A stretch of 64,000 nucleotides of DNA from Corynebacterium sp. (lineage in GTDB: Bacteria; Actinomycetota; Actinomycetes; Mycobacteriales; Mycobacteriaceae), in assembly GCF_030532195.1 (NCBI RefSeq), contig NZ_JAUNLP010000004.1, positions 124,001 through 188,000 of the forward strand. The letters are read 5' to 3'. Below, in pieces: positions 56,022 through 64,000 of the stretch (the first letter of the stretch is position 1; each line of letters starts with the position of its first letter). The notes beneath the pieces are model-generated. The model did no database searches. It saw only the letters and a program-made list of their open reading frames with translations, and was not told the DNA's origin. Both the position numbers and the translations under genes were made by a program.

Positions 56022-56734
56022 GACGACTCGTCCCTCTGCTTGTCGCAGCTGGTCTCGCATTAACGGGATGTGCAACTGAGCAAGCTAGTCAAAACAATGC
56101 GCAATCTGGCGCAGCAAGCCACAACAATTCAGCTGCGACTGGCAATTCGGTGGATAATGCTGAATCTGTCGGCACGTCGGATAGTGCTGAATCCGCGGTT
56201 TCTTCAGTGCAGACCTCAGAGTCCAGCTTGCCACCGAATGTGAAACCGTACATTGGGCATCGCAAACCTGACACCGATATGAGCAATCCGCGCTATCTCA
56301 ATCAGGAGCCCAACTCATCAGAATCCGACCCCACCGGCTGCGGTAATACAAACGGTAATCAGGCTGTGCGTTAGAATATCGCCACAGTACAACCCACCCG
56401 CTGGGATTGGGATTCGGGCTCCGCGGACACCACAACTTATGATGCGTGTAAGCCCTTGTCATGGGTAGTAGTGACAATCCATCATGGTACGGCCTCGTCG
56501 CCGTTCCAGATTATGCTTTTTCATTACGGCGAATATCTGGGTACCACTACCGCAGAAGCTTATGGATTCTGGCCAACCGTGACGCGTGCGAACGACCACA
56601 AAATCGACGTCACTTACTACTATCAAAAACCGGGTGAAGGTGTTGCGAATCGTTCAGGGGAAACCTATGCCACCTTCACATGGGACGACTCGGCTGGCCG
56701 TGTCATCATGTCTGGAAATGTTCCACCCACGTAG
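56018..56734 (+). pseudogene. LppP/LprE family lipoprotein gene interrupted by an in-frame TAG
   Basis: The first 118 codons encode a signal with lipobox LTGC (Cys18), a Ser/Asn/Ala-rich linker and the start of the folded domain, ending at a TAG at 56372-56374. The same frame continues for another 119 codons with the rest of an LppP/LprE-type domain: YDACKPLSWVVVTIHHG, SSPFQIMLFHYGEYLGTTT, YATFTWDDSAGRVIMSGN. The two parts fit one roughly 237-residue lipoprotein, so a single nonsense change (for example from CAG) broke it. Alternatives are a sequencing error or stop read-through. It overlaps the J-like gene by 4 nt. Confidence 0.8.
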
Positions 56735-56797
56735 TTTGTGCAGGCGAGCTTCGATACCGCCATCAAAATTTCACTGACGCTAGCAGCTGATCGCGTT

Positions 56798-56803
56798 TAA
56801 CAT
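56798..56803 (+). promoter_or_regulatory. -10 hexamer, leaderless promoter of the TetR gene
   Basis: TAACAT followed by 8 nt and ATG at 56812. Confidence 0.5.
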
Positions 56804-56811
56804 AGGGGTTT

Positions 56812-57405
56812 ATGTCACGTAGAGCCGAAGCACGACAGCGTCGAGAAGCAGAAATCCTCTCCGCTGCCGCCGCCATTATCGCCGAGCGGGGATTTCACCA
56901 GACTCGGCTGGAGGATGTCGGCTCCGCCGTGGGAGTTTCTGGCCCGGCGCTGTACCGCTACTTCAGCGGTAAGGAAGAGCTGCTCGCGCAGATTCTCATT
57001 GATATTTCGATTCGCCTTGTCGACGGTGCGCGGGCGGTATTGGAGCAGGCAGAGCGCAAAAATTGGGGTGCGGAGGAGGCGCTTCGCGAGCTGCTTGCGC
57101 ATCATGTTCACTTTGCTGTGACTGAGCCGGATCGCATTTTGGTTCAGGAGCGCGAAGGTGGAAATCTTTCGCCGAAGCAGAGCGCGAAAGTGCGGTCATT
57201 GCAGCGCTTGTACATGATGATGTGGGTGGATGCGCTGCGTGAGCTGCATCCGAATCTAAGCTCCGATGATGCGCAGCTGAAAGTGCAGCTCGCAGCCGGT
57301 CTGATTAACTCTTCCAGGCATGTGCTCAAATGGGCAGGGCCTGCTGTGACCAGTGAAAACACCTTTGAAATGGCTCTTGGAGCCATGGGGATTGAGAATA
57401 GATAA
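56812..57405 (+). CDS. TetR-family transcriptional regulator
   Basis: The product is a 197-residue regulator. The N-terminal helix-turn-helix is clear (EILSAAAAIIAERGFHQTRLEDVGSAVGVSGPALYRYFSGKEELL, about residues 14-58); the C-terminal ligand domain is helical and hydrophobic. It lies directly upstream of, and in the same direction as, the acyl-CoA carboxylase cluster, so it likely represses that cluster and responds to an acyl-CoA intermediate (inference from context, comparable to Rv2506 in M. tuberculosis). Candidate operators lie at 57669 and 57683. Confidence 0.9.
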   Translation: MSRRAEARQRREAEILSAAAAIIAERGFHQTRLEDVGSAVGVSGPALYRYFSGKEELLAQILIDISIRLVDGARAVLEQAERKNWGAEEALRELLAHHVHFAVTEPDRILVQEREGGNLSPKQSAKVRSLQRLYMMMWVDALRELHPNLSSDDAQLKVQLAAGLINSSRHVLKWAGPAVTSENTFEMALGAMGIENR

Positions 57406-57668
57406 TCCCGGTTAACTTTTCTTGCCGTCTGGCCTCGCTACATCGCGGTAGCTCGAAGGTCGGGCGGTTTTGTTGTGTGCAGTGTCGGTGTGAGCGGCTT
57501 CCGGTGGGGTTACACACAGTAAATTTACCCCCGAAACAGGTTTTATTGGGAAACTTTTATCAGGGCTAGGAATAGGCGTTTTATCTCGGCAAATGGCGTG
57601 GAGGTCGGGCTTGTCGGCGATATTGTCGGGGGTAGAAGTGTGTTCTGCAAAACAAAAACTCTTGTGAG

Positions 57669-57682
57669 GTGACTGGGGTCAC
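57669..57682. promoter_or_regulatory. palindrome GTGAC-N4-GTCAC, candidate operator
   Basis: A perfect 5-bp inverted repeat 54 bp before the accD1 start, adjacent to the longer palindrome. Short and possibly fortuitous. Confidence 0.35.
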
Positions 57683-57709
57683 ATTAACCTTTCTGCCAAG
57701 AAAGTTAAT
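57683..57709. promoter_or_regulatory. palindrome upstream of accD1, candidate TetR operator
   Basis: ATTAACCTTTCT-N3-AAGAAAGTTAAT is an imperfect 12-bp inverted repeat (one bulged base) about 27 bp before the accD1 start. Size and position suit a TetR-family operator. Confidence 0.45.
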
Positions 57710-57735
57710 AGTCATTAACGGAAAGTATTTCGCCC

Positions 57736-59316
57736 ATGACTCAAGCCACAGCACTGACCAACAGGCAGCGCCACGAAGAGCTCGTTGCAGAGCTAAAAAA
57801 GCTGCTCAGCACTACTGCACGAGGTGGTTCCGAGCGCGCTCGTGCCCGCCACATTTCTCGCGGAAAGCTGCTGCCGCGCCAGCGCATTAATCAGCTGCTG
57901 GATCCTGGCAGCCCGTTTTTAGAGGTCGCGCCACTGGCCGCCCATGAGATGTACGGTGGCAAAGTTCCGGCCGCGGGCGTTATCGCCGGTATCGGCATTG
58001 TTGAAGGTCGCCGTTGCCTCGTCGTTGCCAATGACGCAACTGTTTCCGGCGGCACGTACTACCCGCTGACAGTCAAGAAGCACTTACGTGCCCAAGAGAT
58101 TGCCAGCCTCAATCACTTGCCGTGCATCTACCTCGTGGACTCGGGTGGAGCCATGCTGCTCAACCAGGATGAGGTCTTTCCCGATCGCGATCACTTTGGT
58201 CGAATCTTCTACAACCAAGCGAACCTCTCCGCCCGTGGCATCCCGCAAATCGCAGCGGTGATGGGCTCATGCACCGCCGGAGGTGCATACGTGCCAGCAA
58301 TGAGTGATGAAGCAGTCATCGTGAAAAACCAGGGCACCATCTTTCTGGCAGGTCCGCCGCTGGTCAAAGCTGCAACCGGTGAGGATGTCACGCCCGAGGA
58401 GCTCGGTGGCGGTGAGCTGCACTCGAAGACATCCGGCGTTACTGACCACCTGGCGGTTAACGACGCCGACGCTCTGCGTCGCGTCCGAGATATCGTCGCG
58501 ACCTTGCCGAAAGATCCGGCGGCACCGTGGGATACCGAGCCCACTGTCGCGCCGACACGCAGCCAAACTGACCTCTACGATGTCGTTCCTGTCGATGCCA
58601 AGGTACCGTACGACGTCCACGAGGTTATCGACATCATCGTTGATGGCGGGCAGTATCAGGAGTTCAAAGCCGAATTTGGCACCACGTTGGTCACTGCTTT
58701 CGCCCGCATTCACGGTCACCGTGTGGGCATCATCGCCAATAACGGCATCCTCTTTGCAGAGTCCGCACAAAAGGGCGCGCACTTTATTGAGTTGTGTGAT
58801 CAGCGCGGTATTCCGCTGGTATTTCTGCAGAACACCACCGGCTTCATGGTCGGTCGTGAATATGAGGCCGGCGGTATTGCCAAGCACGGCGCCAAGATGG
58901 TCAACGCCGTAGCTACTACGCGCGTACCCAAGTTCACCGTCGTCATCGGCGGAGCATTCGGTGCCGGCAACTACTCCATGTGCGGTCGTGCCTACTCACC
59001 GCGATTCCTGTGGATGTGGCCGAACGCTCGCATCTCGGTCATGGGTGGGCCGCAGGCAGCCATGACGCTGTCGACTGTGCGTCGTAATCAGATTGAACGC
59101 TCAGGTGAGAGCTGGTCCGAAAAGGAGCAAGAAGAGTTTGAGGCGCCAATCCGCGAGCAGTTTGAGCGTCAATCGCACTGTTATTACTCCTCAGCACGCC
59201 TTTGGGATGACGGTGTCATCGATCCCGCAGATACCCGCCGAATTCTCGGCATGGCCCTCGATGTGGCAAGTAGCGCACCGCTGGATGACCAGGGCTTTGG
59301 CGTCTTCCGCATGTAG
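57736..59316 (+). CDS. accD1: acyl-CoA carboxylase carboxyltransferase subunit (methylcrotonyl-CoA carboxylase beta, AccD1-like)
   Basis: This 526-residue carboxyltransferase transfers carboxybiotin CO2 to an acyl-CoA. The sequence is of the MCC-beta type: [50 protein letters not shown], the oxyanion segments [16 protein letters not shown] and [16 protein letters not shown], and [17 protein letters not shown]. It pairs with the biotin carboxylase 52 bp downstream. The neighbours point to 3-methylcrotonyl-CoA as substrate (leucine degradation). The start ATG follows GGAAAG with longer than usual spacing. Confidence 0.92.
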   Translation: MTQATALTNRQRHEELVAELKKLLSTTARGGSERARARHISRGKLLPRQRINQLLDPGSPFLEVAPLAAHEMYGGKVPAAGVIAGIGIVEGRRCLVVANDATVSGGTYYPLTVKKHLRAQEIASLNHLPCIYLVDSGGAMLLNQDEVFPDRDHFGRIFYNQANLSARGIPQIAAVMGSCTAGGAYVPAMSDEAVIVKNQGTIFLAGPPLVKAATGEDVTPEELGGGELHSKTSGVTDHLAVNDADALRRVRDIVATLPKDPAAPWDTEPTVAPTRSQTDLYDVVPVDAKVPYDVHEVIDIIVDGGQYQEFKAEFGTTLVTAFARIHGHRVGIIANNGILFAESAQKGAHFIELCDQRGIPLVFLQNTTGFMVGREYEAGGIAKHGAKMVNAVATTRVPKFTVVIGGAFGAGNYSMCGRAYSPRFLWMWPNARISVMGGPQAAMTLSTVRRNQIERSGESWSEKEQEEFEAPIREQFERQSHCYYSSARLWDDGVIDPADTRRILGMALDVASSAPLDDQGFGVFRM

Positions 59317-59368
59317 CAACCTGAAAAAACTTTCGACACCACTTTTCTTGAAGGGAAACAAAGGGCAC

Positions 59369-61462
59369 ATGACAGCGCACAACATGCAGCCACAGGCAGC
59401 TGCCACCAGCTTGACCACTGTGTTGGTCGCAAACCGCGGGGAGATTGCCTTCCGCATTATCCGCACACTCCGTGACAACGGGATTCGCTCGGTCGCGGTT
59501 TACTCGGATGCCGATGCCGATGCGCCACACGTGCGAATGGCAGACATGGCAGTCCACATCGGGCCGTCTGCTGCTCGCGAGTCGTACCTGGTCATCGACA
59601 AGATTATCGATGCCGCTCGTCGCTCCGGCGCAGACGGCATTCATCCCGGCTACGGCTTCCTGTCCGAAAATGCCGATTTCGCGATCGCCTGTGAAAAGGC
59701 TGGAATCGAATTCATCGGTCCGTCAGCCAGCGCCATCAACACCATGGGCGACAAAATCTCGGCTCGTGCCGCCGTAGAAGCCCGCGATGTTCCGACCGTC
59801 CCGGGACTGTCTCGCCCCGGGCTTGCCGACGAAGATCTCATCGAGGCAGCTCCTTCGATTGGTTTTCCGGTACTGATTAAGCCATCTGCAGGTGGTGGTG
59901 GCAAAGGTATGCACCGTGTGGAAAATGCAGAGGACTTGCCGGCTGCGCTCGCAACGGCCCGTCGTGAAGCGGCGGGAGCCTTCGGCGATGACTCGCTGTT
60001 CATCGAGCATTTCGTGGATACCCCGCGGCATATTGAAGTGCAGATTCTCGCAGATAAACACGGCAATGTAATCCATCTGGGAGAGCGTGAGTGCTCGCTG
60101 CAGCGACGTCATCAAAAGGTCATTGAGGAAGCGCCGAGCCCATTGCTGGATGAAAAAACGCGTGCAGCAATTGGTGAGGCGGCCTGTGATGCGGCCCGAT
60201 CGGTGGGCTACGTCGGTGCGGGCACAGTGGAATTCATTGTGCCGGCAAAGGATCCGTCGTCGTTTTACTTCATGGAGATGAATACGCGCCTGCAGGTGGA
60301 GCATCCAGTAACGGAGCAGGTCACGGGGCTGGATTTGGTGGCGTTGCAGGTAGAAATCGCCTCGGGTAAATCCCTGCCGATTGCGCAGGACGATGTGACG
60401 TTGACCGGTCACGCGATTGAAGCGCGCGTGTATGCCGAGGATCCGGCGGCGGGATTCCTGCCGACCGGCGGTACAGTCTCTCGCGTCATCGAGCCTCGCG
60501 GAGCAGGGGTCAGGGTGGACTCGGGCATCGTGGATGGCTCTGAGGTCTCCTCTCTGTACGACCCAATGCTGATGAAGATCATCTCTTACGGTGACAACCG
60601 CGAGCAGGCACTCGAGCGCCTGGACCAGGCCCTCGGAGACACCGTTGTTGCAGGTGTCGGGGTCAATATCGATTTCTGTCGCTACCTGCTGAATATTCCT
60701 GAGGTCCGGGCCGGCGAACTCGACACCGGTCTTCTAGACCGCGTCGCGGAGGGCTTTGCCACCACCGAAGCCCCAGACGATGTCTACATCGCCGCGGCAA
60801 TGAGCTGGTTGACCACGCGTTTTGACGCCGCCATCGATTCGCCGTGGCTCACCCCAGACGGTTGGCGCGCCAGTGAACCTGCCTCGCAGCGCATTCGCTT
60901 CGGAGTAGGGGAGAGCTCGCGCTTGATCTCTATTGTGGGCACGCCATCGCTTGCCGACGTCATCGTCGGCGATGTGGTGGCAGGCCTGTCCGCCGAGGCG
61001 GATAACGGCGATACCGAGTCGCCAGAGCCACGAAATTACACAGTTTCCGTCTACCGCGACGGGGAACGCCTACGCATTGTCCGCGATGGAGTAGCACAGC
61101 ACTTCCTGGTCGAAACCATCGACAGCGCGGGCTCTGCGAGGCGGGAGGAATACGTCGTCACCGGTGCCCACGGCACGTGGGTGTTGCCTCGCACAGAGGT
61201 CGTCACCGCCGGTGCCGAAGCCGATACCTCCGGCTCGGGTGCGGTACATGCGCCCATGCCGGGAGCAATCATCGCCCTGTCGGTGGAGGAAGGCACGCAC
61301 GTCGAAGCCGGCGCCGCCCTGCTGGTGATGGAGGCCATGAAGATGGAGCACACACTCACCGCTGAAGTCGCAGGTGAAGTCAGCTTTGCAGTCGCGCCGG
61401 GCGATCAGGTCACCGGTGATCAGCAACTGGCCACCATCACAGTGGCCGAAGCCGAGAACTAA
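59369..61462 (+). CDS. accA1: acyl-CoA carboxylase biotin carboxylase/BCCP subunit (AccA1-like)
   Basis: This 697-residue fused subunit has an N-terminal biotin carboxylase (VLVANRGEIAFRIIRTLRDNG, ATP loop KPSAGGGGKGMHRV, ERECSLQRRHQKVIEEAPSP, MNTRLQVEHPVTE), a middle beta domain and a C-terminal biotinyl domain with Lys658 in EAMKMEHTL. It carboxylates biotin with ATP and bicarbonate and delivers it to AccD1. ATG at 59369 has AAGGG upstream and gives the family N-terminus; the frame extends upstream inside accD1 and is not coding there. Confidence 0.94.
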   Translation: MTAHNMQPQAAATSLTTVLVANRGEIAFRIIRTLRDNGIRSVAVYSDADADAPHVRMADMAVHIGPSAARESYLVIDKIIDAARRSGADGIHPGYGFLSENADFAIACEKAGIEFIGPSASAINTMGDKISARAAVEARDVPTVPGLSRPGLADEDLIEAAPSIGFPVLIKPSAGGGGKGMHRVENAEDLPAALATARREAAGAFGDDSLFIEHFVDTPRHIEVQILADKHGNVIHLGERECSLQRRHQKVIEEAPSPLLDEKTRAAIGEAACDAARSVGYVGAGTVEFIVPAKDPSSFYFMEMNTRLQVEHPVTEQVTGLDLVALQVEIASGKSLPIAQDDVTLTGHAIEARVYAEDPAAGFLPTGGTVSRVIEPRGAGVRVDSGIVDGSEVSSLYDPMLMKIISYGDNREQALERLDQALGDTVVAGVGVNIDFCRYLLNIPEVRAGELDTGLLDRVAEGFATTEAPDDVYIAAAMSWLTTRFDAAIDSPWLTPDGWRASEPASQRIRFGVGESSRLISIVGTPSLADVIVGDVVAGLSAEADNGDTESPEPRNYTVSVYRDGERLRIVRDGVAQHFLVETIDSAGSARREEYVVTGAHGTWVLPRTEVVTAGAEADTSGSGAVHAPMPGAIIALSVEEGTHVEAGAALLVMEAMKMEHTLTAEVAGEVSFAVAPGDQVTGDQQLATITVAEAEN

Positions 61463-61532
61463 CAGCACCCACGCAACTCACAACGCACCCTACATAGACG
61501 CAACGCACACCTAATAACTAAGGAGCACACAT

Positions 61533-62705
61533 ATGTCTTCCAGCAGCACCACAATTGCAACCGCCATCCTCGACAACGAGTACGTGGAACTGCAGAAAGT
61601 CGTTCGCGAATTTGCCAATGAAGTTGTCGCGCCGGTATCCGCCGAGCACGACCGCAACCACACTTTTCCGTATGAGGTCGTCTCGCAGATGGGCGAGATG
61701 GGACTATTCGGCCTGCCATTCCCGGAGGAAGTCGGCGGCATGGGCGGCGACTACCTCTCCTTCGGCATCGCCCTGGAAGAGCTGGCCAAGGTCGATCAGT
61801 CGGTCGCCATCACGCTGGAAGCAGGAGTTGGTTTGGGTGCCATGCCAATCTTCCACTTCGGCAACGACAAACAGAAGGAGACTTACCTGCCGGATCTCAC
61901 CGCAGGTAAAAAACTTGCCGGCTTCGGCCTGACCGAGCCGGATGCGGGCTCCGATGCCGGTGCCACTCGCACCACGGCTCGTGAGGATGGCGATGACTTT
62001 GTCATCAACGGTGCCAAGCAGTTCATTACCAACTCCGGAACCGACATCACCTCGCTGGTCACCGTCACCGCAGTCACCGGAGAAAAGGACAATGGCAAGA
62101 AGGAAATCTCCACCATCATTGTGCCGAGTGGCACTGAGGGATTCATCGCCGAGCCTGCCTACGACAAGGTCGGTTGGAACGCCTCCGACACCCACCCGCT
62201 GACCTTCACCGATGTCCGCGTCCCCCAGGAAAACCTGCTGGGTACCCGAGGTCGCGGCTTCGCAAGCTTCCTGTCCATCCTGGCCGAGGGACGAGTTGCA
62301 ATCGCTGCACTTGCCACCGGTGCCGCGCAGGGCTGCGTCGATGAGTCGGTCCGCCACGCCAAGGAGCGCCAGTCCATGGGGCGTGCGATTGGCGAGTACC
62401 AGGCCATTTCCTTCAAAATTGCCCGAATGGAAGCGCGCGCTCACACCGCCCGCATGGCGTGGTACGACGCAGCAGCCAAGATGGCCGCTGGCGCAGATTT
62501 CCGTCGTGAAGCGTACATCGCGAAAATGGTTGCTTCCGAGGCGGCGATGGATAACGCTCGCGATGCGACCCAGATCTTCGGCGGATACGGATTCATGAAC
62601 GAATACCGCGTGGCACGCCACTACCGCGACTCCAAGATTCTGGAGATTGGTGAGGGCACCACCGAAGTTCAGCTCATGCTCATCGCCCGCGGATTGGGGC
62701 TGTAA
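61533..62705 (+). CDS. acyl-CoA dehydrogenase (isovaleryl/short branched-chain type, FadE19-like)
   Basis: This 390-residue flavoenzyme introduces a 2,3-double bond into an acyl-CoA. Motifs are FGLPFPEEVGGMGGDYLS, GFGLTEPDAGSDAGATRTTA (FAD and substrate), ILAEGRVAIAALATGAAQG, the flavin segment QIFGGYGFMNEYRVARHYRD and EIGEGTTEVQ. From context it likely produces 3-methylcrotonyl-CoA from isovaleryl-CoA, the substrate of AccA1/AccD1. TAAGGAG precedes the ATG. Confidence 0.92.
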   Translation: MSSSSTTIATAILDNEYVELQKVVREFANEVVAPVSAEHDRNHTFPYEVVSQMGEMGLFGLPFPEEVGGMGGDYLSFGIALEELAKVDQSVAITLEAGVGLGAMPIFHFGNDKQKETYLPDLTAGKKLAGFGLTEPDAGSDAGATRTTAREDGDDFVINGAKQFITNSGTDITSLVTVTAVTGEKDNGKKEISTIIVPSGTEGFIAEPAYDKVGWNASDTHPLTFTDVRVPQENLLGTRGRGFASFLSILAEGRVAIAALATGAAQGCVDESVRHAKERQSMGRAIGEYQAISFKIARMEARAHTARMAWYDAAAKMAAGADFRREAYIAKMVASEAAMDNARDATQIFGGYGFMNEYRVARHYRDSKILEIGEGTTEVQLMLIARGLGL

Positions 62706-62707
62706 CC

Positions 62708-63247
62708 ATGACTAATAAGGAAACGGAAGTTACCCACGACGTCGTCCAGCGTGGGCTGTGGTTTGAGGAATACGAAGTCGGTGCGCGTTACCTGCACCGT
62801 CCCGGGCGCACAGTGACGGAAACCGACGATGTCATCTTCACCACTCTCACCATGAATACGCAGCCACTGCATTTGGACGCACACTGGGCGAGTCAGCAGC
62901 CGGGATTTGGCGGTGAGCGGCTGGTCAACTCGATGTGGACGCTGTCGACGGTTGTCGGACTCTCGGTCGGTCAGCTCACCCTCGGCACCATCGTCGCCAA
63001 CCTGGGCTTTACCGAAGTCGCTTTCCCCGCACCGATGTTCCACGGCGACACCCTCTACGCCGAAACGGTCTGCCGCGCTAAACGACTGTCCAAATCCCGC
63101 CCTAACCAGGGAATTGTCGAGCTGGAGCATATCGGCCGAAACCAAGACGGCACTGTCGTCTGCCGCGCCGTGCGCTCCACGCTTGTGCAGTGCGCACCGA
63201 CATCGCGTAACGACGGCACCGCGAACGCAGCCGAAAAGGACAAGTGA
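62708..63247 (+). CDS. MaoC-family hydratase
   Basis: The product is a 179-residue hotdog-fold protein. WFEEYEVGARYLHRPGRTVTETDDVIFTTLTMN places it in the MaoC dehydratase family, with the catalytic Asp and a later His (HLDAHWASQQPGFG). It starts 2 bp after the dehydrogenase stop. The mycobacterial equivalent in the same gene order (Rv2499c) hydrates methylglutaconyl-CoA/itaconyl-CoA; that role is assumed here by synteny. Confidence 0.88.
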   Translation: MTNKETEVTHDVVQRGLWFEEYEVGARYLHRPGRTVTETDDVIFTTLTMNTQPLHLDAHWASQQPGFGGERLVNSMWTLSTVVGLSVGQLTLGTIVANLGFTEVAFPAPMFHGDTLYAETVCRAKRLSKSRPNQGIVELEHIGRNQDGTVVCRAVRSTLVQCAPTSRNDGTANAAEKDK

Positions 63248-63253
63248 GCGCCC

Positions 63254-64000
63254 ATGACTGCGAAAGAGACATGGCAGCCAGTAGGACCTGCGATTTTGTT
63301 CGCGCCGGCCGACCGCCCAGAGCGTTTCGCCAAAGCGGCTGACCGCGCCGACATGGTGATTCTTGACCTCGAAGATGGATGCCGTGCAGAAAATCGTGTG
63401 GCCGCCCGTGAGTCGATTGCCTCCAGCCAACTCGATCCGGCTCGCACCATTGTGCGCGTCAATCCGCCGGAGGTAGCGGATTATGCAGCTGATATTGAGA
63501 TGCTGCGGGGCACAGATTTCCGTCAGGTGATGTTGCCGAAGGCATCATCTGCGCAGCAGGTAAAAGACCTGGTAGAGGCATTGGGTGAGGCCACGGAGGT
63601 CATTGCACTTATTGAAACTCCACTTGGAGTACTGCGTGCTGAAGAATTGGCCGCCACAGATGGTGTCGTTGCACTGTTTTGGGGCGCCGAAGACCTAGTC
63701 GCAGGGCTAGCTGGGACAGCATCGCGTTTCAGCGAGACAGAGGCCAAACTCGCGCCGGGCCGCATCCACGCCGGGGCCTATCGCAGCGTGGCAGTTCATA
63801 CCCGCAGCCATGTGCATCTGTCTGCAGCCGCACATGGAAAGGCCAGCTTGGATTCCATCTACGTCAACATTGCCGACACCGATGGGCTGGCCGCAGAAGC
63901 TGCCGATGCCGCAGCACTTGGCTTTGCCGCAACAGTGTGTATTCACCCAGGTCAAGTGGCCACTATTCGCCAGGCGTACCGCCCCAGCGATGAAGAAATT
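63254..64000 (+). CDS. CitE-like (HpcH/HpaI) acyl-CoA lyase, 3' truncated by window
   Basis: 249 codons are visible, open to the window end. Motifs are ILFAPADRPERFAKAADRADMVILDLEDG (metal-binding acidic residues), IVRVNPP, VMLPKASSAQQV, ALIETPLGVLRAEE and the C-terminal ATVCIHPGQVA. The family cleaves or forms 3-hydroxyacyl-CoA thioesters (citramalyl-CoA, malyl-CoA, HMG-CoA). The syntenic mycobacterial protein Rv2498c cleaves both citramalyl-CoA and HMG-CoA, ending itaconate and leucine breakdown. It lies 6 bp after the MaoC gene. The C-terminal end is beyond the window. Confidence 0.88.
   Translation, partial: MTAKETWQPVGPAILFAPADRPERFAKAADRADMVILDLEDGCRAENRVAARESIASSQLDPARTIVRVNPPEVADYAADIEMLRGTDFRQVMLPKASSAQQVKDLVEALGEATEVIALIETPLGVLRAEELAATDGVVALFWGAEDLVAGLAGTASRFSETEAKLAPGRIHAGAYRSVAVHTRSHVHLSAAAHGKASLDSIYVNIADTDGLAAEAADAAALGFAATVCIHPGQVATIRQAYRPSDEEI

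Larger units (their letters stand above)
57406..57735. other. 330-bp leader region of the acyl-CoA carboxylase cluster
   Basis: No gene is seen. It contains the two palindromes noted separately near its 3' end, and GGAAAG about 10 nt before the accD1 start. Confidence 0.55.

Overview
The window reads as chromosome of a Corynebacterium (Actinomycetota, moderately high GC). Supporting this are a monomeric NADP isocitrate dehydrogenase, a mycoredoxin-type glutaredoxin, an LpdA-type flavoprotein, DUF3017/DUF6350/DUF6541 actinobacterial membrane proteins, McbR-, LexA- and GlxR-type operator sequences, and many genes whose -10 hexamer lies only 7-8 nt before the start codon (leaderless transcription). 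The species cannot be fixed from the sequence alone. No tRNA, rRNA, CRISPR array, IS element or prophage was seen.

Layout. 1-8641: C-terminal end of an ImuB-like Y-family polymerase, an AMIN-like lipoprotein, a sucrase/ferredoxin-like protein, the metQNI methionine importer and dnaE2 with a LexA box; imuB and dnaE2 are the mutagenic translesion pair. 8660-15064: S9 peptidase, trmL, folD, a DUF3017 protein, then metX and metY, each behind an McbR-like operator. 15416-22015: icd with a GlxR box, a membrane protein with a J-domain-like N-terminus, an MFS exporter, exonuclease III and an orphan acidic protein. 22005-33781: DUF6541 membrane protein, a small membrane protein, trpS, a YihY-family protein, a D,D-carboxypeptidase, adenosine deaminase, a duplicated-domain hypothetical, a small secreted-type helical protein paired with an NlpC/P60 hydrolase, and upp. 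33794-43989: Thr/Ser-rich membrane protein, M20 amidohydrolase, lpdA, mycoredoxin, folA-thyA-cysQ, a YccF protein, pgi and gabD. 44023-52859: chorismate mutase, pcrA, a DUF4442 protein, an M23 endopeptidase, a repeat-rich spacer, a DUF6350 protein and purN-purH.

52885-56734 looks like an accessory segment. It holds a hypothetical, a membrane-anchored extracellular protein, a second J-domain-like membrane protein, and an LppP/LprE lipoprotein gene broken by one in-frame TAG. 56812-64000 is a catabolic cluster in the order TetR, accD1, accA1, acyl-CoA dehydrogenase, MaoC hydratase, CitE-like lyase (cut by the window end). The order mirrors the mycobacterial leucine/itaconate degradation locus (Rv2498c-Rv2502c).

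The main themes are methionine and one-carbon metabolism (metQNI, metX, metY, folD, folA, thyA, purN, purH), SOS mutagenesis, cell-wall hydrolases (Dac, NlpC/P60, M23), and short-chain acyl-CoA catabolism. The most unusual items are the two membrane J-like proteins that lack the HPD motif, the small helical protein/NlpC pair, the internally duplicated hypothetical, and the very regular TANNNT-N7/8-start promoters.
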